Source: Strigomonas culicis
Lineage: Eukaryota > Euglenozoa > Kinetoplastea > Trypanosomatida > Trypanosomatidae
Reading direction: 5' to 3'
Length of the DNA stretch: 31,575 nucleotides
NCBI GenBank assembly: GCA_000482145.1
Contig: AUXH01000177.1
Location: forward strand, 1 to 31,575
The position numbers and the translations under genes were made by a program. The notes beneath the pieces were generated by a model. That model was not told where the DNA came from, ran no database searches, and saw only the letters and a list, made by a program, of their open reading frames with translations. Every line of letters begins with the position of its first letter. The stretch's first letter is position 1. Of this stretch, positions 1 to 8,425 are shown piece after piece.

Positions 1-564
1 GAGAGAGAGAGAGATGAGTTGAAAAGTGGTAGAGTCAAACATGAAAGAAGAAAGACAACAATAAACAGAGATAAGAAAGTCACTAGCCAAGTCTGCCACA
101 GGGTCAGTATAGCTTTTCTTTTTCGTAACCACTATATAACGGTGTCAAAAAAAAACTTTTTCAGTTCTCTATTCTCTTTTATTTGACACAAAAAAAGAGA
201 AAAAAAACAAATCGGTGTATTGTAGCACTGTCACAGATTCACTAAGCGCCTGCGTGCTGCCATTAAAAGCGAAAAAGAAAACAAGAAGCGATCTATTTTT
301 TTTTTCCAAAAGAAAAGGAGAGTCGTTCTTGGTCCTTGGGTTTTCTTTTGCAGATATACACTCTCTCTATATATTTTCACATACATATACATGTATGTTG
401 TCTTCTATTTTGTTCATAGAAGATGGCGAATTCAACACTTTAGCCTGTGATCTCATTTTGATTTGATTTCTTTTTACCTTTTTTTTCTATTTTCAATATG
501 ATTCCCATTTCAAAGTGTGGTCAAATTCGTAGTACAGTAATTATGTTCTTTCCGCTCGACACAA
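1..564. other. Intergenic region, left edge
   Basis: AT-rich sequence with A/T homopolymer runs and no convincing coding region. On the transcribed (minus) strand it should hold the 3' UTR of the KAP gene that ends at 565. The GA repeat at 1-14 reads as a CT tract on the minus strand. By analogy with other genes here it may be the trans-splicing tract of the next gene, beyond the left edge (inference). Confidence 0.6.
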
Positions 565-1122
565 TTACTTCTTACGGAGCGCCTTCTTGGCGTGACCCTT
601 CTTGGCCCTCAGCACCTTCTTCTTGGGGGCCTTGACCTTCTTCTTCTGCACCTTCGACTTGGACTTCTTGTTCTTGATAGCCTTCTTCATGGACTTCTTG
701 GTGACCTTGGAGGCCTTCTTGCCCTTCTTTGCGATGACGGGCAGCGGCTTGCCGTAGGTGCGCTCAAAGCGCTCCAGCAGCTTCACAAAGCGCTCCGCCT
801 CCGGCAGCTTCGCGTAGCGCTCGTGCATCACCTTGAGGAAGCGGTTGTACTCCTCCGCGCCGCGGAGCTTCGTGTGGACGTGGGCCTCGTTGCGGCGCTT
901 CAGGCGCTGCTGCTTGCGGCGGAGGGCGGCACCGGACGGTTTGTACTTCTTGGCCTTCGCCAGCAGCTTCTGCATCTCCACGGGGGACAGAGCGCGGTAC
1001 ATCTCACCGAGCTTCTTGCCGCGCTGCGAGATGGGGAGGGAGGTCAGGACGGGGTTCTTCTTCTCCAGGATCATGAACATGGAGTAGGCGCCGATGGACG
1101 CGCGAGGGGTAAAGCGAAACAT
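565..1122 (-). CDS. Kinetoplast-associated HMG-like protein (KAP family), lysine-rich tail
   Basis: A 185-residue basic protein predicted to bind and compact kinetoplast DNA in the mitochondrion. The frame is open 8 codons further upstream, but only to a TTG. The first ATG is at 1122 and gives the N-terminus MFRFTPRAS, matching the short, basic, roughly nine-residue cleavable presequence known for Crithidia KAPs. Two HMG-like half-boxes follow: about residues 12-58 (from AYSMFMILEKKNP through GEMYRALSPVEM) and about 88-120 (EYNRFLKVMHERYAKLP). The last 60 residues are a histone H1-like lysine/alanine tail with repeated KKxKKK. The same bipartite layout is seen in the gene at 16959-17435, so the two are paralogues. 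Targeting and DNA binding are inferred from the family. Stop codon TAA. Confidence 0.85.
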   Translation of the reverse strand: MFRFTPRASIGAYSMFMILEKKNPVLTSLPISQRGKKLGEMYRALSPVEMQKLLAKAKKYKPSGAALRRKQQRLKRRNEAHVHTKLRGAEEYNRFLKVMHERYAKLPEAERFVKLLERFERTYGKPLPVIAKKGKKASKVTKKSMKKAIKNKKSKSKVQKKKVKAPKKKVLRAKKGHAKKALRKK

Positions 1123-1214
1123 ATCTGCGGTTGGTCGAAAGGACAACGGTAGTAAGCGAACGGGGTGCGTTCAAAGAATGAAACGGAAAGGAAAATGGGG
1201 TTAGTGTATGAGGA

Positions 1215-1246
1215 CTGCAAAACAAATGGCAGCAAGAAAAGAGAAA
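1215..1246 (-). promoter_or_regulatory. Predicted spliced-leader acceptor for the KAP gene at 565-1122
   Basis: On the minus strand a pyrimidine-rich run ending TTTGTTTTGCAG places the first AG at 1215-1216, about 92 nt upstream of the ATG. It lies downstream of the long CT microsatellite at 1269-1302. The site is predicted from the usual tract-then-first-AG rule; no transcript evidence is available. Confidence 0.55.
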
Positions 1247-1266
1247 GCACCGGAGCGGTATTGATG

Positions 1267-1268
<2 letters not shown>

Positions 1269-1302
<34 letters not shown>
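1269..1302. repeat. (GA)17 microsatellite
   Basis: A perfect 34-bp GA repeat, reading as (CT)17 on the transcribed strand, about 150 nt upstream of the KAP start codon. It probably contributes to the polypyrimidine tract used in trans-splicing and polyadenylation. Confidence 0.95.
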
Positions 1303-1305
<3 letters not shown>

Positions 1306-2001
1306 TCAACATACACAAGGACATGATACTGAGGCGAATGGCTGAAAAACAGATAGGTGTGTGTCATGGCACACACATACACTCGCACACACGCCTCCTC
1401 TTGTTGGAAGACACTGCCTTTAAACTGTAGTTGAAACACGCAGAATGAATGAATCATAGGCTACAAATGCTAAAAGATCAAGTTTGTTTTCCCTTTTTAT
1501 TCTTACATCAAGTTTATACATAACTTCATCTTCGGTTCCTGATTTGCTTGCGTATACTAGAAGGTTCACAAATATCGTTGTACATACATGTTTTGTAAAA
1601 CCGTTCCACCAACCTTGAAGTAAATAACTTAGACTTGAACAGCACTGTGCAGCACATCATGTCAAAGAACAAAAGAAAAAAAAACACTTTTCCCTGGTTT
1701 AGTAAAATAGAAAAAAAACACGTTTATACCAAGAAACGATAAAGGAAGAGAAAAGAAAAAACTGTATGTTAACGAACTATGTCATTTCCCATTGGTCTTT
1801 TATTCTTCTTCTTTAAGCTACCATATTTCCTACCACAGTCTTTATTACAAATGGACGGTATGAAATACAATAAGAAAAATGATAAAAAGTGGAGAAAAGT
1901 CTGTCTTTCATTTTCTTTTTTCAACAACGATTGCTGTGTAGATAAAACTACCAAGTGTTTTCACGATCTTTTTTTAAACATTTTTTTTCTTTTGAAAATA
2001 T

Positions 2002-2022
2002 TATATATATATATATATATAT
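2002..2022. repeat. (TA)n microsatellite
   Basis: A perfect alternating TA run of 21 bp inside a T-rich spacer, with no evident function. Confidence 0.9.
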
Positions 2023-2360
2023 GCGTGTTGACCTTTGCATTATTTTTTCCTGTATTATTTTTTTTATGTATTTTTTTTTTTGCGTGATGTTGTCGTTAGG
2101 GTAGTAGAGTTTACCTGTACGCATGTGCGCATAGCAGCCCGTCCTTCCACCTTTCTTAACTGTTCTTTCTTTCCTGTTGTTCTTTTTTTGCTCTCTGTTT
2201 GGAGTGCATGAGGAAAAACAACACCACTATTAATAGTAGTAGTATGGTATCGCCTCGTTACCAAAAGATAAAGACAACAACGGTAAAGAACAAGCAAAAA
2301 AAAAAGGTGGATACTAGTCAGGCAACCTCTCAACAGCAATGTTCGTCGGATCTCGGTGCC

Positions 2361-3473
2361 TTACCACAGGGCCGTCTGCTTCTTGGCGGTGGAGCACGCA
2401 CCATGGGCGCGGCCACGGTGCATAGGGGGCTGGGGCAGATTCATCGTCTCAATGTTCGTGCGGTTGCGGGCGAGGCGCTGCTTCTCTCCGCTGAACTCGA
2501 CCGGGTTGTCAAGGTTGGCGTCGTAGTAGCGCAGGATGTTGTCGCGCTGCACCTTCGGCGCGGGGACGTCGGCGCTCTTGTGCTCCTGCGTCGTCGTGCA
2601 GCCGGCGAAGATGTTCGCCTGCTGCTTGAGGGGGCGGCAGCTACCGTGGGCCTTGCCCTGGGGCGCGACCGGCTCCGGCTTGCCGAAGCGGCCATTGCAG
2701 AGCACGTCGTGCTCGTCCTTCGCGTGCGTGTTGATCTGACGCAGCGTCGGGTTGCGCAGCGGGGGCACGTCCGGCGCGACGAACTTGCGGGGGCCTAGCA
2801 CGAGCTCGCGCTGCGGGGCCTCGTTGAGCTCCTCGCCCGTGTACTTGGCGAGCGTCATGACGTTGCGGGACTTGTTGGACTTGTAGCTGCGCGTGATGCT
2901 GTGCGTCTGGACCGCGGCCGCATCGTCGGCATCCACCGGCTGGGGGCGGATGAGGGAGGCCTGCTCCTTGACCGGGGGCTTCACGCGGCGCTTGCCGGCG
3001 GGCGCCTCGGCGTCGCGGGGGCCCTTGGGGTTGTTATCCTCAAAGAACGGGGCGTCCATCGGGGCCTCGGGGTGCGTGATCCGGTGGCCCGGGCGGAAGG
3101 CGGCCTCCTCGGTCATCACACCGCAGCCGGCGTTGAGCGCCGAGCGGTCGTGCGGGCGGATCTTCGCCTTCACGGCGCCCGCGTTGGACATGGCGAACTC
3201 ATCGGTCATCATGTAGCCGACGTGGTCCTCGTCGGAGGCCTGGAAGCGGCGGATACCCTTGTTGATGTTGCCGGCCTTGCGGGGACCCGCGTGGAAGTCA
3301 CTCGCGGAGCTGAAGTGGCCCGTCACCTGCGGGTTGCGGCGGACGGGGCGGCGCTCCTCCTCCTCCGTCTGGGGCTGCGCGGTGCGCATGAGCTTGGAAG
3401 CCTCCACACCGCTACGGCTCTTCACGCCGCGCTGGCGCGCAGACATGAACTTGTCCGATTGCACTTGAGACAT
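2361..3473 (-). CDS. Conserved-looking basic protein with internal repeat, unknown function
   Basis: A 370-residue protein, not recognised. The start at 3473 is chosen because the next upstream in-frame ATG (3632) lies inside the pyrimidine tract, upstream of the predicted splice acceptor. It is rich in Arg, Lys, Pro and Ala, with no signal peptide or membrane segment. Two stretches are alike: residues 265-289, containing GKAHGSCRPLKQQANIF, and the C-terminus 346-370, containing GRAHGACSTAKKQTALW. Shorter echoes also occur (GPRKAGN, GPRKFVAP). Such short repeats in a mostly unstructured basic protein are seen in axonemal or cytoskeletal microtubule-associated proteins of kinetoplastids, but that role is only a guess. 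Codon use is GC-rich like its neighbours. Stop codon TAA. Confidence 0.8.
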   Translation of the reverse strand: MSQVQSDKFMSARQRGVKSRSGVEASKLMRTAQPQTEEEERRPVRRNPQVTGHFSSASDFHAGPRKAGNINKGIRRFQASDEDHVGYMMTDEFAMSNAGAVKAKIRPHDRSALNAGCGVMTEEAAFRPGHRITHPEAPMDAPFFEDNNPKGPRDAEAPAGKRRVKPPVKEQASLIRPQPVDADDAAAVQTHSITRSYKSNKSRNVMTLAKYTGEELNEAPQRELVLGPRKFVAPDVPPLRNPTLRQINTHAKDEHDVLCNGRFGKPEPVAPQGKAHGSCRPLKQQANIFAGCTTTQEHKSADVPAPKVQRDNILRYYDANLDNPVEFSGEKQRLARNRTNIETMNLPQPPMHRGRAHGACSTAKKQTALW

Positions 3474-3585
3474 GCTGTCGCTGTACGGTAGATGGTTTGA
3501 AGGGGGATTTAAAAGAACACTATGGGTGATCTTTAAAAAAATAAGACGCGAAAATGAGGATGCTTTTTTCGGTTGCCGAGCTAAT

Positions 3586-3632
3586 CTACCAGTGTGATAA
3601 ATAGAGAGAAGACAAGGGTGAGAGAGAAACAT
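3586..3632 (-). promoter_or_regulatory. Predicted spliced-leader acceptor for the gene at 2361-3473
   Basis: On the minus strand a strong CT-rich tract (about 3589-3632) is followed by its first AG at 3586-3587, giving a 5' UTR of about 112 nt. A second, weaker candidate is the AG at 3531-3532 after a T run. Both lie downstream of the in-frame ATG at 3632 and so support the start at 3473. Confidence 0.5.
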
Positions 3633-4102
3633 GCAGGCAACATTCGTTTGCGAAGGCAACAAATTACGAATTCCAACAGATACATAGATCGAAGACTACA
3701 ATTAGAATTAGCCATGGCTATACATACTTCTGTTGGTATGCCCATGTGACAGGAGCACCACCACAAACGGATAGCGGAGCAGTCACTCGACCACACACCC
3801 GACGCGACACACCATCGCACAAGGTGGAAGAGGAATCTATAAAGGGAAGTGTACGGCTTGTCAGTTTCTCGATACGTATTGCATTAAGCTTTTCAACGTG
3901 AAGTTGGATTTCAGAAGTAAGAAATTAATGTGTATCATCATGCGTGCGCACAGAAATAGAAGGAAAACGAGCAGCATAAAGGAAGAATCGTAAGTGTTTA
4001 CATGATCTTGCTAACTTATACAGTACAGGAATCATATGTATTGGGAATTGATGCACAGACGTCGTTAGCTCTCGCACTCACGAGCGGTCATAACCATATT
4101 GC

Positions 4103-4128
4103 AGCGCCGCAGCAGTTCATGCGGCGCT
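4103..4128. repeat. GC-rich inverted repeat (stem-loop)
   Basis: AGCGCCGC at 4103-4110 is the exact reverse complement of GCGGCGCT at 4121-4128. A4111-T4120 can add a ninth pair, leaving an 8-nt loop. A smaller hairpin abuts it: TCATC at 4128-4132 with GATGA at 4143-4147. This stands out in an otherwise AT-rich spacer. It could fold in the transcript as part of the 3' UTR of the upstream 702-aa gene or of a small RNA. Confidence 0.8.
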
Positions 4129-4524
4129 CATCTTCGGGAACCGATGAGGATACAGTTCTACACTGAAAGTAAAGGCATCCAGAGAGTCCCCGTTCGTGCA
4201 TCATAGGCGTCTAGAAGAGTAGAAAGGATCTAAGTATGATAATACATAAAGAAGCATGTGACGCCTAGCGTTTGCAAAAGAGGAAGAAGACAATAAAAAG
4301 GAGGGGGAGGGAAGACAAGGCAATGTGATTTTAATAGCGAAGGTCACAGAACAACAGGAAAGCAAAGCTAGAAGCAGTTCCTCTATTTACCTATCCGTGT
4401 TTAGGCAAGGAAACACGCATCCTCCATTAAGCTTGTGCTCATGTTTGCTTGCTTGCTCGTTCATGAGAGGACAATACATTTGTTCGTTACCATCATTCAT
4501 TTTTTTTTGTCTAGTTTACATCGT

Positions 4525-6633
4525 TTAGATATGCGCCAGGGACAGCATTAGCATTGAGAATTCAGCGTAATTCAGCGCGGCGTCCTCCGCGGCGACATCG
4601 CTCCGGACACCGGGCGCGCCCCGCTTCCGGAATCCCATCACATATTTACGAATATGCGGCTCATCCAGTGGCACGCCACAGTGATCCAGCGACGTGAGCG
4701 GGTTCTCAAACGGCAGCAGGCACAGGACCTTGTCCGTCGTATGTGGGTCGAGCTTGAGAGAGAGCACGTTGACCAGAAGCTCGACCGCGACTTCGCCATC
4801 CGTGGCGCGGACGGCCGCGTCCCCTTCCGCCGCGCCGTCGGCATCCTCTCGTCCCTGCAGAATAGCGAAGAGATGCGCGATACTATCATCATCCACGTGC
4901 ACACCGGCGCGCTCCGCCTTGGCAACGACCAGGGGGGTGACCGACGACCGGTAGTGCCCGGTGTGGACCATAAGGGAGCCGGACCGCTTGGCGCTCGCGG
5001 AGCCGCCCCCCGTCGATGGGCGGCTGGGCCGGCGCGAGGAGTGCGACAGGTTGTCCACGGAGGAGTCGACGACGGACGACATCGCCAGCGGGTTCTGCAG
5101 CACCACCTCCTCCACGGTCTGCTGCAGCCGGTACTGCTTCTCGTCGGCCACCTTCTTCGCCCGTATCTCCTTCAGCGCCGCGGCCGCGATGGCCGCCGAC
5201 GGGTAGGCGTAGTAGTCGAAGAAGGACACGTGCACGAGCCAGATCTCGCCCGTGTGCTGGATGAAATCCTCCACCGTCTCCACAATGACCCGGCACAGGG
5301 TGCGCAGCGACGCCTCCTCCGATTCGTCGCGCACGCCGTCCTCGCCGAGCAGCTGCACGCAGTGCGACAGCAGCAGCGTCGGGTCGACGTCGAAGAGCAG
5401 CACGTGCACGTGGGCCATCTCGGCCGCCAGCAGCGCCTTCAGCACCCACACCCGCACGCACTCCTCGCCCTCGTAGGTGTACACAAACGGCGGCGAGTAC
5501 TCCTCGCGGTTCGGGGAGCACACGGAGAGCTCCTTCTCGTCCAGGTCCATGCCGCCGCTGGAGGTGGCACGGAACAGCACGCGCACGCACGGCGCCTCCC
5601 CCGCCATCGGGACCTCGGAGCCGTCCCCCTCCTCGAAGTACGACACGTCGAGCAGGCCCTGCCGCCACGCCGCGATGAGGCCGCCGTCGCGCTTGTGGAT
5701 CAGCAGCCGGTTCGCGAGCCGCTCCGAGTTATGCAGGTACTGGAAGGGCAGACTGTAGGAGTCGCACGTTTGCACGACCTTCGTCGTCAGCGACACGGGC
5801 TGCTCATCCGTCGCAACAAGCTTCCGCGGGGAGAGCGAGGCGGACGTCTCCCCGTCGCCCTCAAACTTGGCGTACGAGAGCAGCAGCCAGGTGGGGTCTG
5901 CCACCATGTTTTGAACGCCGCGGAGCTCCGACCAGGCAGGCCGGATGCCCTCCACCGTCTCCTCGTATGCCTGCACAAGGTCCATGATGACGGCATCCTG
6001 TAAGATACCGTCCCTCCGCCTCGCCAGCTCGGCGTCCGAGAGTCTCGCCGGTCCCTCATTCTGCCAGCGCAGAACAAAGGGATAGTGCTGCGAGGAGACG
6101 AGCACATTCTTCAGCACGAACAAGGGACGGTCCGTGTTCCCCTCGTTACGGAAGAACAGGCGAAAAAGCGGAGTCACCTGACCATCGTCGCTCTCGGATA
6201 GACGATACACAATAAAATTGTGCTCCTTCAGGTTCTCTTCCGCGTCCGCGCGCACCACCGACGACACATTGGCGGCCGCGCCGCGATTGTTCAGATCCCT
6301 TTCCAGCGTCTCGAGGTGGTGGCGGCGAATGTAGACTTCCCGGTTGGTGCCCAGCGGTGCCTTCGTGAGGATTAACCTATGCTCCGCATGGAGCACAAAA
6401 CCATAGTTGAGCAAGTTGAATTGGTAGCCGTTCAGATAGCGCGTGTGCAGACCGTCTCCTTGGATGAAAGACGCGATAGGGTGCTCGGTATAACGAGACA
6501 CCAGCTTTGTGATGAGCTGAAAGTTGAGCTCCAAGTCGAACACTTCCTTCCGTATGACAGAGTAGGAATCCTCCGAGCCTTTCGCGCACATGAGCGGGTG
6601 CAGCGGGCACACTGTTTTATTAATTAGGTCCAT
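4525..6633 (-). CDS. Hypothetical protein, 702 aa
   Basis: A long intact frame starting at an ATG (6633) just behind a CTAGAGAGAGA leader, with a TAA stop. I do not recognise the family. The N-terminal 470 residues look globular, mixed alpha/beta, with an aliphatic stretch around residues 395-425 (VLKALLAAEMAHVHVLLFDV) too polar for a clear membrane span. A charged helical stretch follows, then a Ser/Arg-rich linker at about 530-553 (SSRRPSRPSTGGGSASAKR). The last 150 residues are again structured, with acidic segments that faintly recall degenerate EF-hand pairs (DGEVAVELLVNVL, and the terminal AEFSMLMLSLAH); that reading is weak. There is no signal peptide. It may be a kinetoplastid-specific protein. 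Confidence 0.85.
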   Translation of the reverse strand: MDLINKTVCPLHPLMCAKGSEDSYSVIRKEVFDLELNFQLITKLVSRYTEHPIASFIQGDGLHTRYLNGYQFNLLNYGFVLHAEHRLILTKAPLGTNREVYIRRHHLETLERDLNNRGAAANVSSVVRADAEENLKEHNFIVYRLSESDDGQVTPLFRLFFRNEGNTDRPLFVLKNVLVSSQHYPFVLRWQNEGPARLSDAELARRRDGILQDAVIMDLVQAYEETVEGIRPAWSELRGVQNMVADPTWLLLSYAKFEGDGETSASLSPRKLVATDEQPVSLTTKVVQTCDSYSLPFQYLHNSERLANRLLIHKRDGGLIAAWRQGLLDVSYFEEGDGSEVPMAGEAPCVRVLFRATSSGGMDLDEKELSVCSPNREEYSPPFVYTYEGEECVRVWVLKALLAAEMAHVHVLLFDVDPTLLLSHCVQLLGEDGVRDESEEASLRTLCRVIVETVEDFIQHTGEIWLVHVSFFDYYAYPSAAIAAAALKEIRAKKVADEKQYRLQQTVEEVVLQNPLAMSSVVDSSVDNLSHSSRRPSRPSTGGGSASAKRSGSLMVHTGHYRSSVTPLVVAKAERAGVHVDDDSIAHLFAILQGREDADGAAEGDAAVRATDGEVAVELLVNVLSLKLDPHTTDKVLCLLPFENPLTSLDHCGVPLDEPHIRKYVMGFRKRGAPGVRSDVAAEDAALNYAEFSMLMLSLAHI

Positions 6634-6705
6634 TCTCTCTCTAGACGCGGTATACTTCTACGTGTTTTAAAAATTTTTTATTCTTTTGCTTTCACTACTG
6701 TTTTA

Positions 6706-6765
6706 CTGACACCCAATGCAACAACAACCAACACCCAGTGGGGAAAGAGAAAGAGGGAGAAAAGG
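6706..6765 (-). promoter_or_regulatory. Predicted spliced-leader acceptor for the gene at 4525-6633
   Basis: On the minus strand a C/T-rich run (about 6742-6767) is followed by the first AG at 6706-6707 (GGGTGTCAG), giving a 5' UTR of about 72 nt. Prediction only. Confidence 0.45.
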
Positions 6766-6925
6766 TGACATTAGAAAAAAGTGAAAATCTCATCATCGAA
6801 TTAGACAGCTCGATTTACAGATCTGTAACACCTGTGAACAGGCAGAGGTAAAAGGGAGCAACGCTCCATTTGTATTGTGGTATCAGCATAAGCAAATCAC
6901 ATTTCTTCTTGACCGTCCTTCCGTT

Positions 6926-8008
6926 CTAGTGAAAGTTGAATATTTCCTGCACCGCCTTGAAGAAGATGTTGATGTTGTGGTCAATCATAGAGCGGTACTG
7001 CAACTTGTTACGCTCAATCATGAGAACAATGGCAAGCGAGTTGGGCAGCTCCCGCACGTAAATGCACTCGTCGGTATTGAGGTCAATGACGGAGCGCTTA
7101 AACTCAGCAGAGGTGGGGTCCACCATCGCACCGTTTCCGTCATCCAGGTCGCCCGTGGTTCGCACGGAGACTGTCGCTGCCTTGGTCCCAGAGTTGCTGC
7201 CGTTGTCCGCGGCGCCACGGTTCTTGCGTGCCGCATGGGCCGCCACGGCCAACGGGGTGTAGATGTCGCTGGTCTTGATCACCACATCGATCGCATCGCT
7301 GCACAGGTCGTACGTGCGCGACTTGACCCGGTGACGCTCAGCGGAGGCCAGATAAATCTTGGAGCGGCTAAGAAAGAGATAGGAGTACACCGCATTGCAC
7401 GTGCCGTTGAGCATTTCCAGAAGCTCGTTGATGTACTGTAGCCTCGGTTGGATCAGCTTCTGCACGACAACGGAAAACGCCTGAAAGACGGAGTGGTCGT
7501 AGATGGAGGTCAGGTTGAAGTTGAGCCGCAGCTGCGACCTCATCTCGAGACGCTGCCGCGCGTCCTCCTCGACGCGTCGCTGCAGGATGGCCAGAAGGTC
7601 CGCCTGGTGGTCCTCGCTCAGCGCGTCCACCTTGTGAATGAACACCTCCACACTAAGCTGCGGGTTCACGCGGTACGCGGCGCAGATGGTGTCGAGCAGC
7701 CGGGCGCACGCGTCGTCGATGAGCTCGCGGCAGTCGAGAACGAACACAATCGCACCGCAGTTTTCGAGTAGCTGCTCCACCTCGTAGCCGTTGAAGCTAT
7801 TCTTCTCGAAAGGGTCATTCTGCCCAGGAAAGTCCCACACCTCAAAATTGACAAAGTCGTTGGAGTGGACTCGCTTCATCTCAGGCTGTACGGTTGTGGG
7901 AAGGTTCACGGAGTCGTGCGGCTCCATGTTTTCAAAGACGACACGCTGAATGCTGCTCTTGCCGGACTTGCGCAGTCCCATGAGCAGCACCTTCGGCAAC
8001 CCAATCAT
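6926..8008 (-). CDS. Rag-type small GTPase, RagC/D (Gtr2) subfamily
   Basis: A 360-residue GTPase of the kind that pairs with a RagA/B partner to relay amino-acid status to TORC1 on lysosome-like membranes. P-loop GLRKSGKSS at residues 11-19, switch II WDFPGQ at 58-63 and base-recognition HKVD at 125-128. HKVD in place of NKxD is typical of RagC/D. The stretch SIYDHSVFQAFSVVVQKLI (168-186) matches the RagC/D signature closing the G domain. The rest is the roadblock-like dimerisation domain, carrying a low-complexity insert at about residues 258-300. The start is the first ATG at 8008; the frame continues upstream only to a TTG, beyond the predicted splice acceptor. Family assignment is firm, while the TORC1 role is by homology. 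Stop codon TAG. Confidence 0.92.
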   Translation of the reverse strand: MIGLPKVLLMGLRKSGKSSIQRVVFENMEPHDSVNLPTTVQPEMKRVHSNDFVNFEVWDFPGQNDPFEKNSFNGYEVEQLLENCGAIVFVLDCRELIDDACARLLDTICAAYRVNPQLSVEVFIHKVDALSEDHQADLLAILQRRVEEDARQRLEMRSQLRLNFNLTSIYDHSVFQAFSVVVQKLIQPRLQYINELLEMLNGTCNAVYSYLFLSRSKIYLASAERHRVKSRTYDLCSDAIDVVIKTSDIYTPLAVAAHAARKNRGAADNGSNSGTKAATVSVRTTGDLDDGNGAMVDPTSAEFKRSVIDLNTDECIYVRELPNSLAIVLMIERNKLQYRSMIDHNINIFFKAVQEIFNFH

Positions 8009-8061
8009 AAGAAGCGGCCTGCTATATTGATAACGAAAAGGCGGAAAGACTCGCCGTAAAA

Positions 8062-8083
8062 CTGGATGCGTTACACGCAAAGG

Positions 8084-8119
<36 letters not shown>

Positions 8120-8132
8120 AGAGGGAGAGAGA
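8062..8132 (-). promoter_or_regulatory. Predicted spliced-leader acceptor and CT tract for the RagC/D gene
   Basis: A purine tract at 8087-8132, mostly (GA)n, reads as an uninterrupted pyrimidine tract on the minus strand. The first AG downstream is at 8062-8063 (CATCCAG), leaving a 5' UTR of about 54 nt before the ATG at 8008. Confidence 0.55.
8087..8132. repeat. (AG)n purine tract
   Basis: Perfect AG repeat from 8087 to about 8114, continuing as an imperfect GA-rich tract to 8132. It lies in the upstream region of the RagC/D gene. Confidence 0.9.
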
Positions 8133-8425
8133 CGAAACGGGGTAAAGGGAATATAGGAGACACGTCAAAGTACCGGATGTGAATCGTAAATAGTGGAGGA
8201 ACACCGTCCCCCCATAGCATCCATTAGCGATCTCATTCTACTTCGAATGTCATCTAAACGTTCTTGCAAAGCAAGAATAACAACATGATTAAAGGGCATT
8301 GCTTTTATTTTTTATTTCTTTACAGTTGTGGATTCTATCAAACCGTAATTTCGTCCACTTCATCCGAAGGAGACACCAACCGACCCCATGTCGGAAAGAG
8401 CGTCTGGGTCTTGGCCCACCTACCA

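Larger units (their letters stand above)
1123..2360. other. Intergenic region between the KAP gene and the 370-aa gene
   Basis: Contains the 5' UTR and splice signals of the KAP gene (1123 to about 1300) and, on the minus strand, the 3' UTR of the gene ending at 2361. The rest is AT-rich with many A and T runs, an ACACAC-rich stretch near 1370-1395 and a TA repeat at 2002-2022. Short open frames here are low-complexity Phe/Lys translations of homopolymer runs, and I see no real gene. Confidence 0.7.
3474..4524. other. Intergenic region with less AT-rich core
   Basis: About 1 kb between the 370-aa gene and the 702-aa gene, with no protein-coding frame I can support. Its middle (about 3840-4260) lacks the long homopolymer runs typical of other spacers. 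It contains a GC-rich inverted repeat (4103-4128) and, on the minus strand, C-box and D-box-like motifs (3861-3941). A small structured RNA is possible (see findings), but not supported well enough to annotate as a gene. Confidence 0.6.
8009..8425. other. Intergenic region upstream of RagC/D
   Basis: Holds the 5' UTR and AG-repeat tract of the RagC/D gene. Beyond that (about 8140-8425) lies the presumed 3' UTR of the large gene ending at 8426. No coding or RNA gene seen. Confidence 0.65.

Noticed and set aside
215..466. 83-codon plus-strand frame near the left edge
   Set aside because: Begins at GTG, lies against the transcription direction, and has a low-complexity translation.
6780..6800. 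C-box-like GATGATGA on the minus strand
   Set aside because: No CTGA box at a suitable distance, and it overlaps the leader region of the 702-aa gene.
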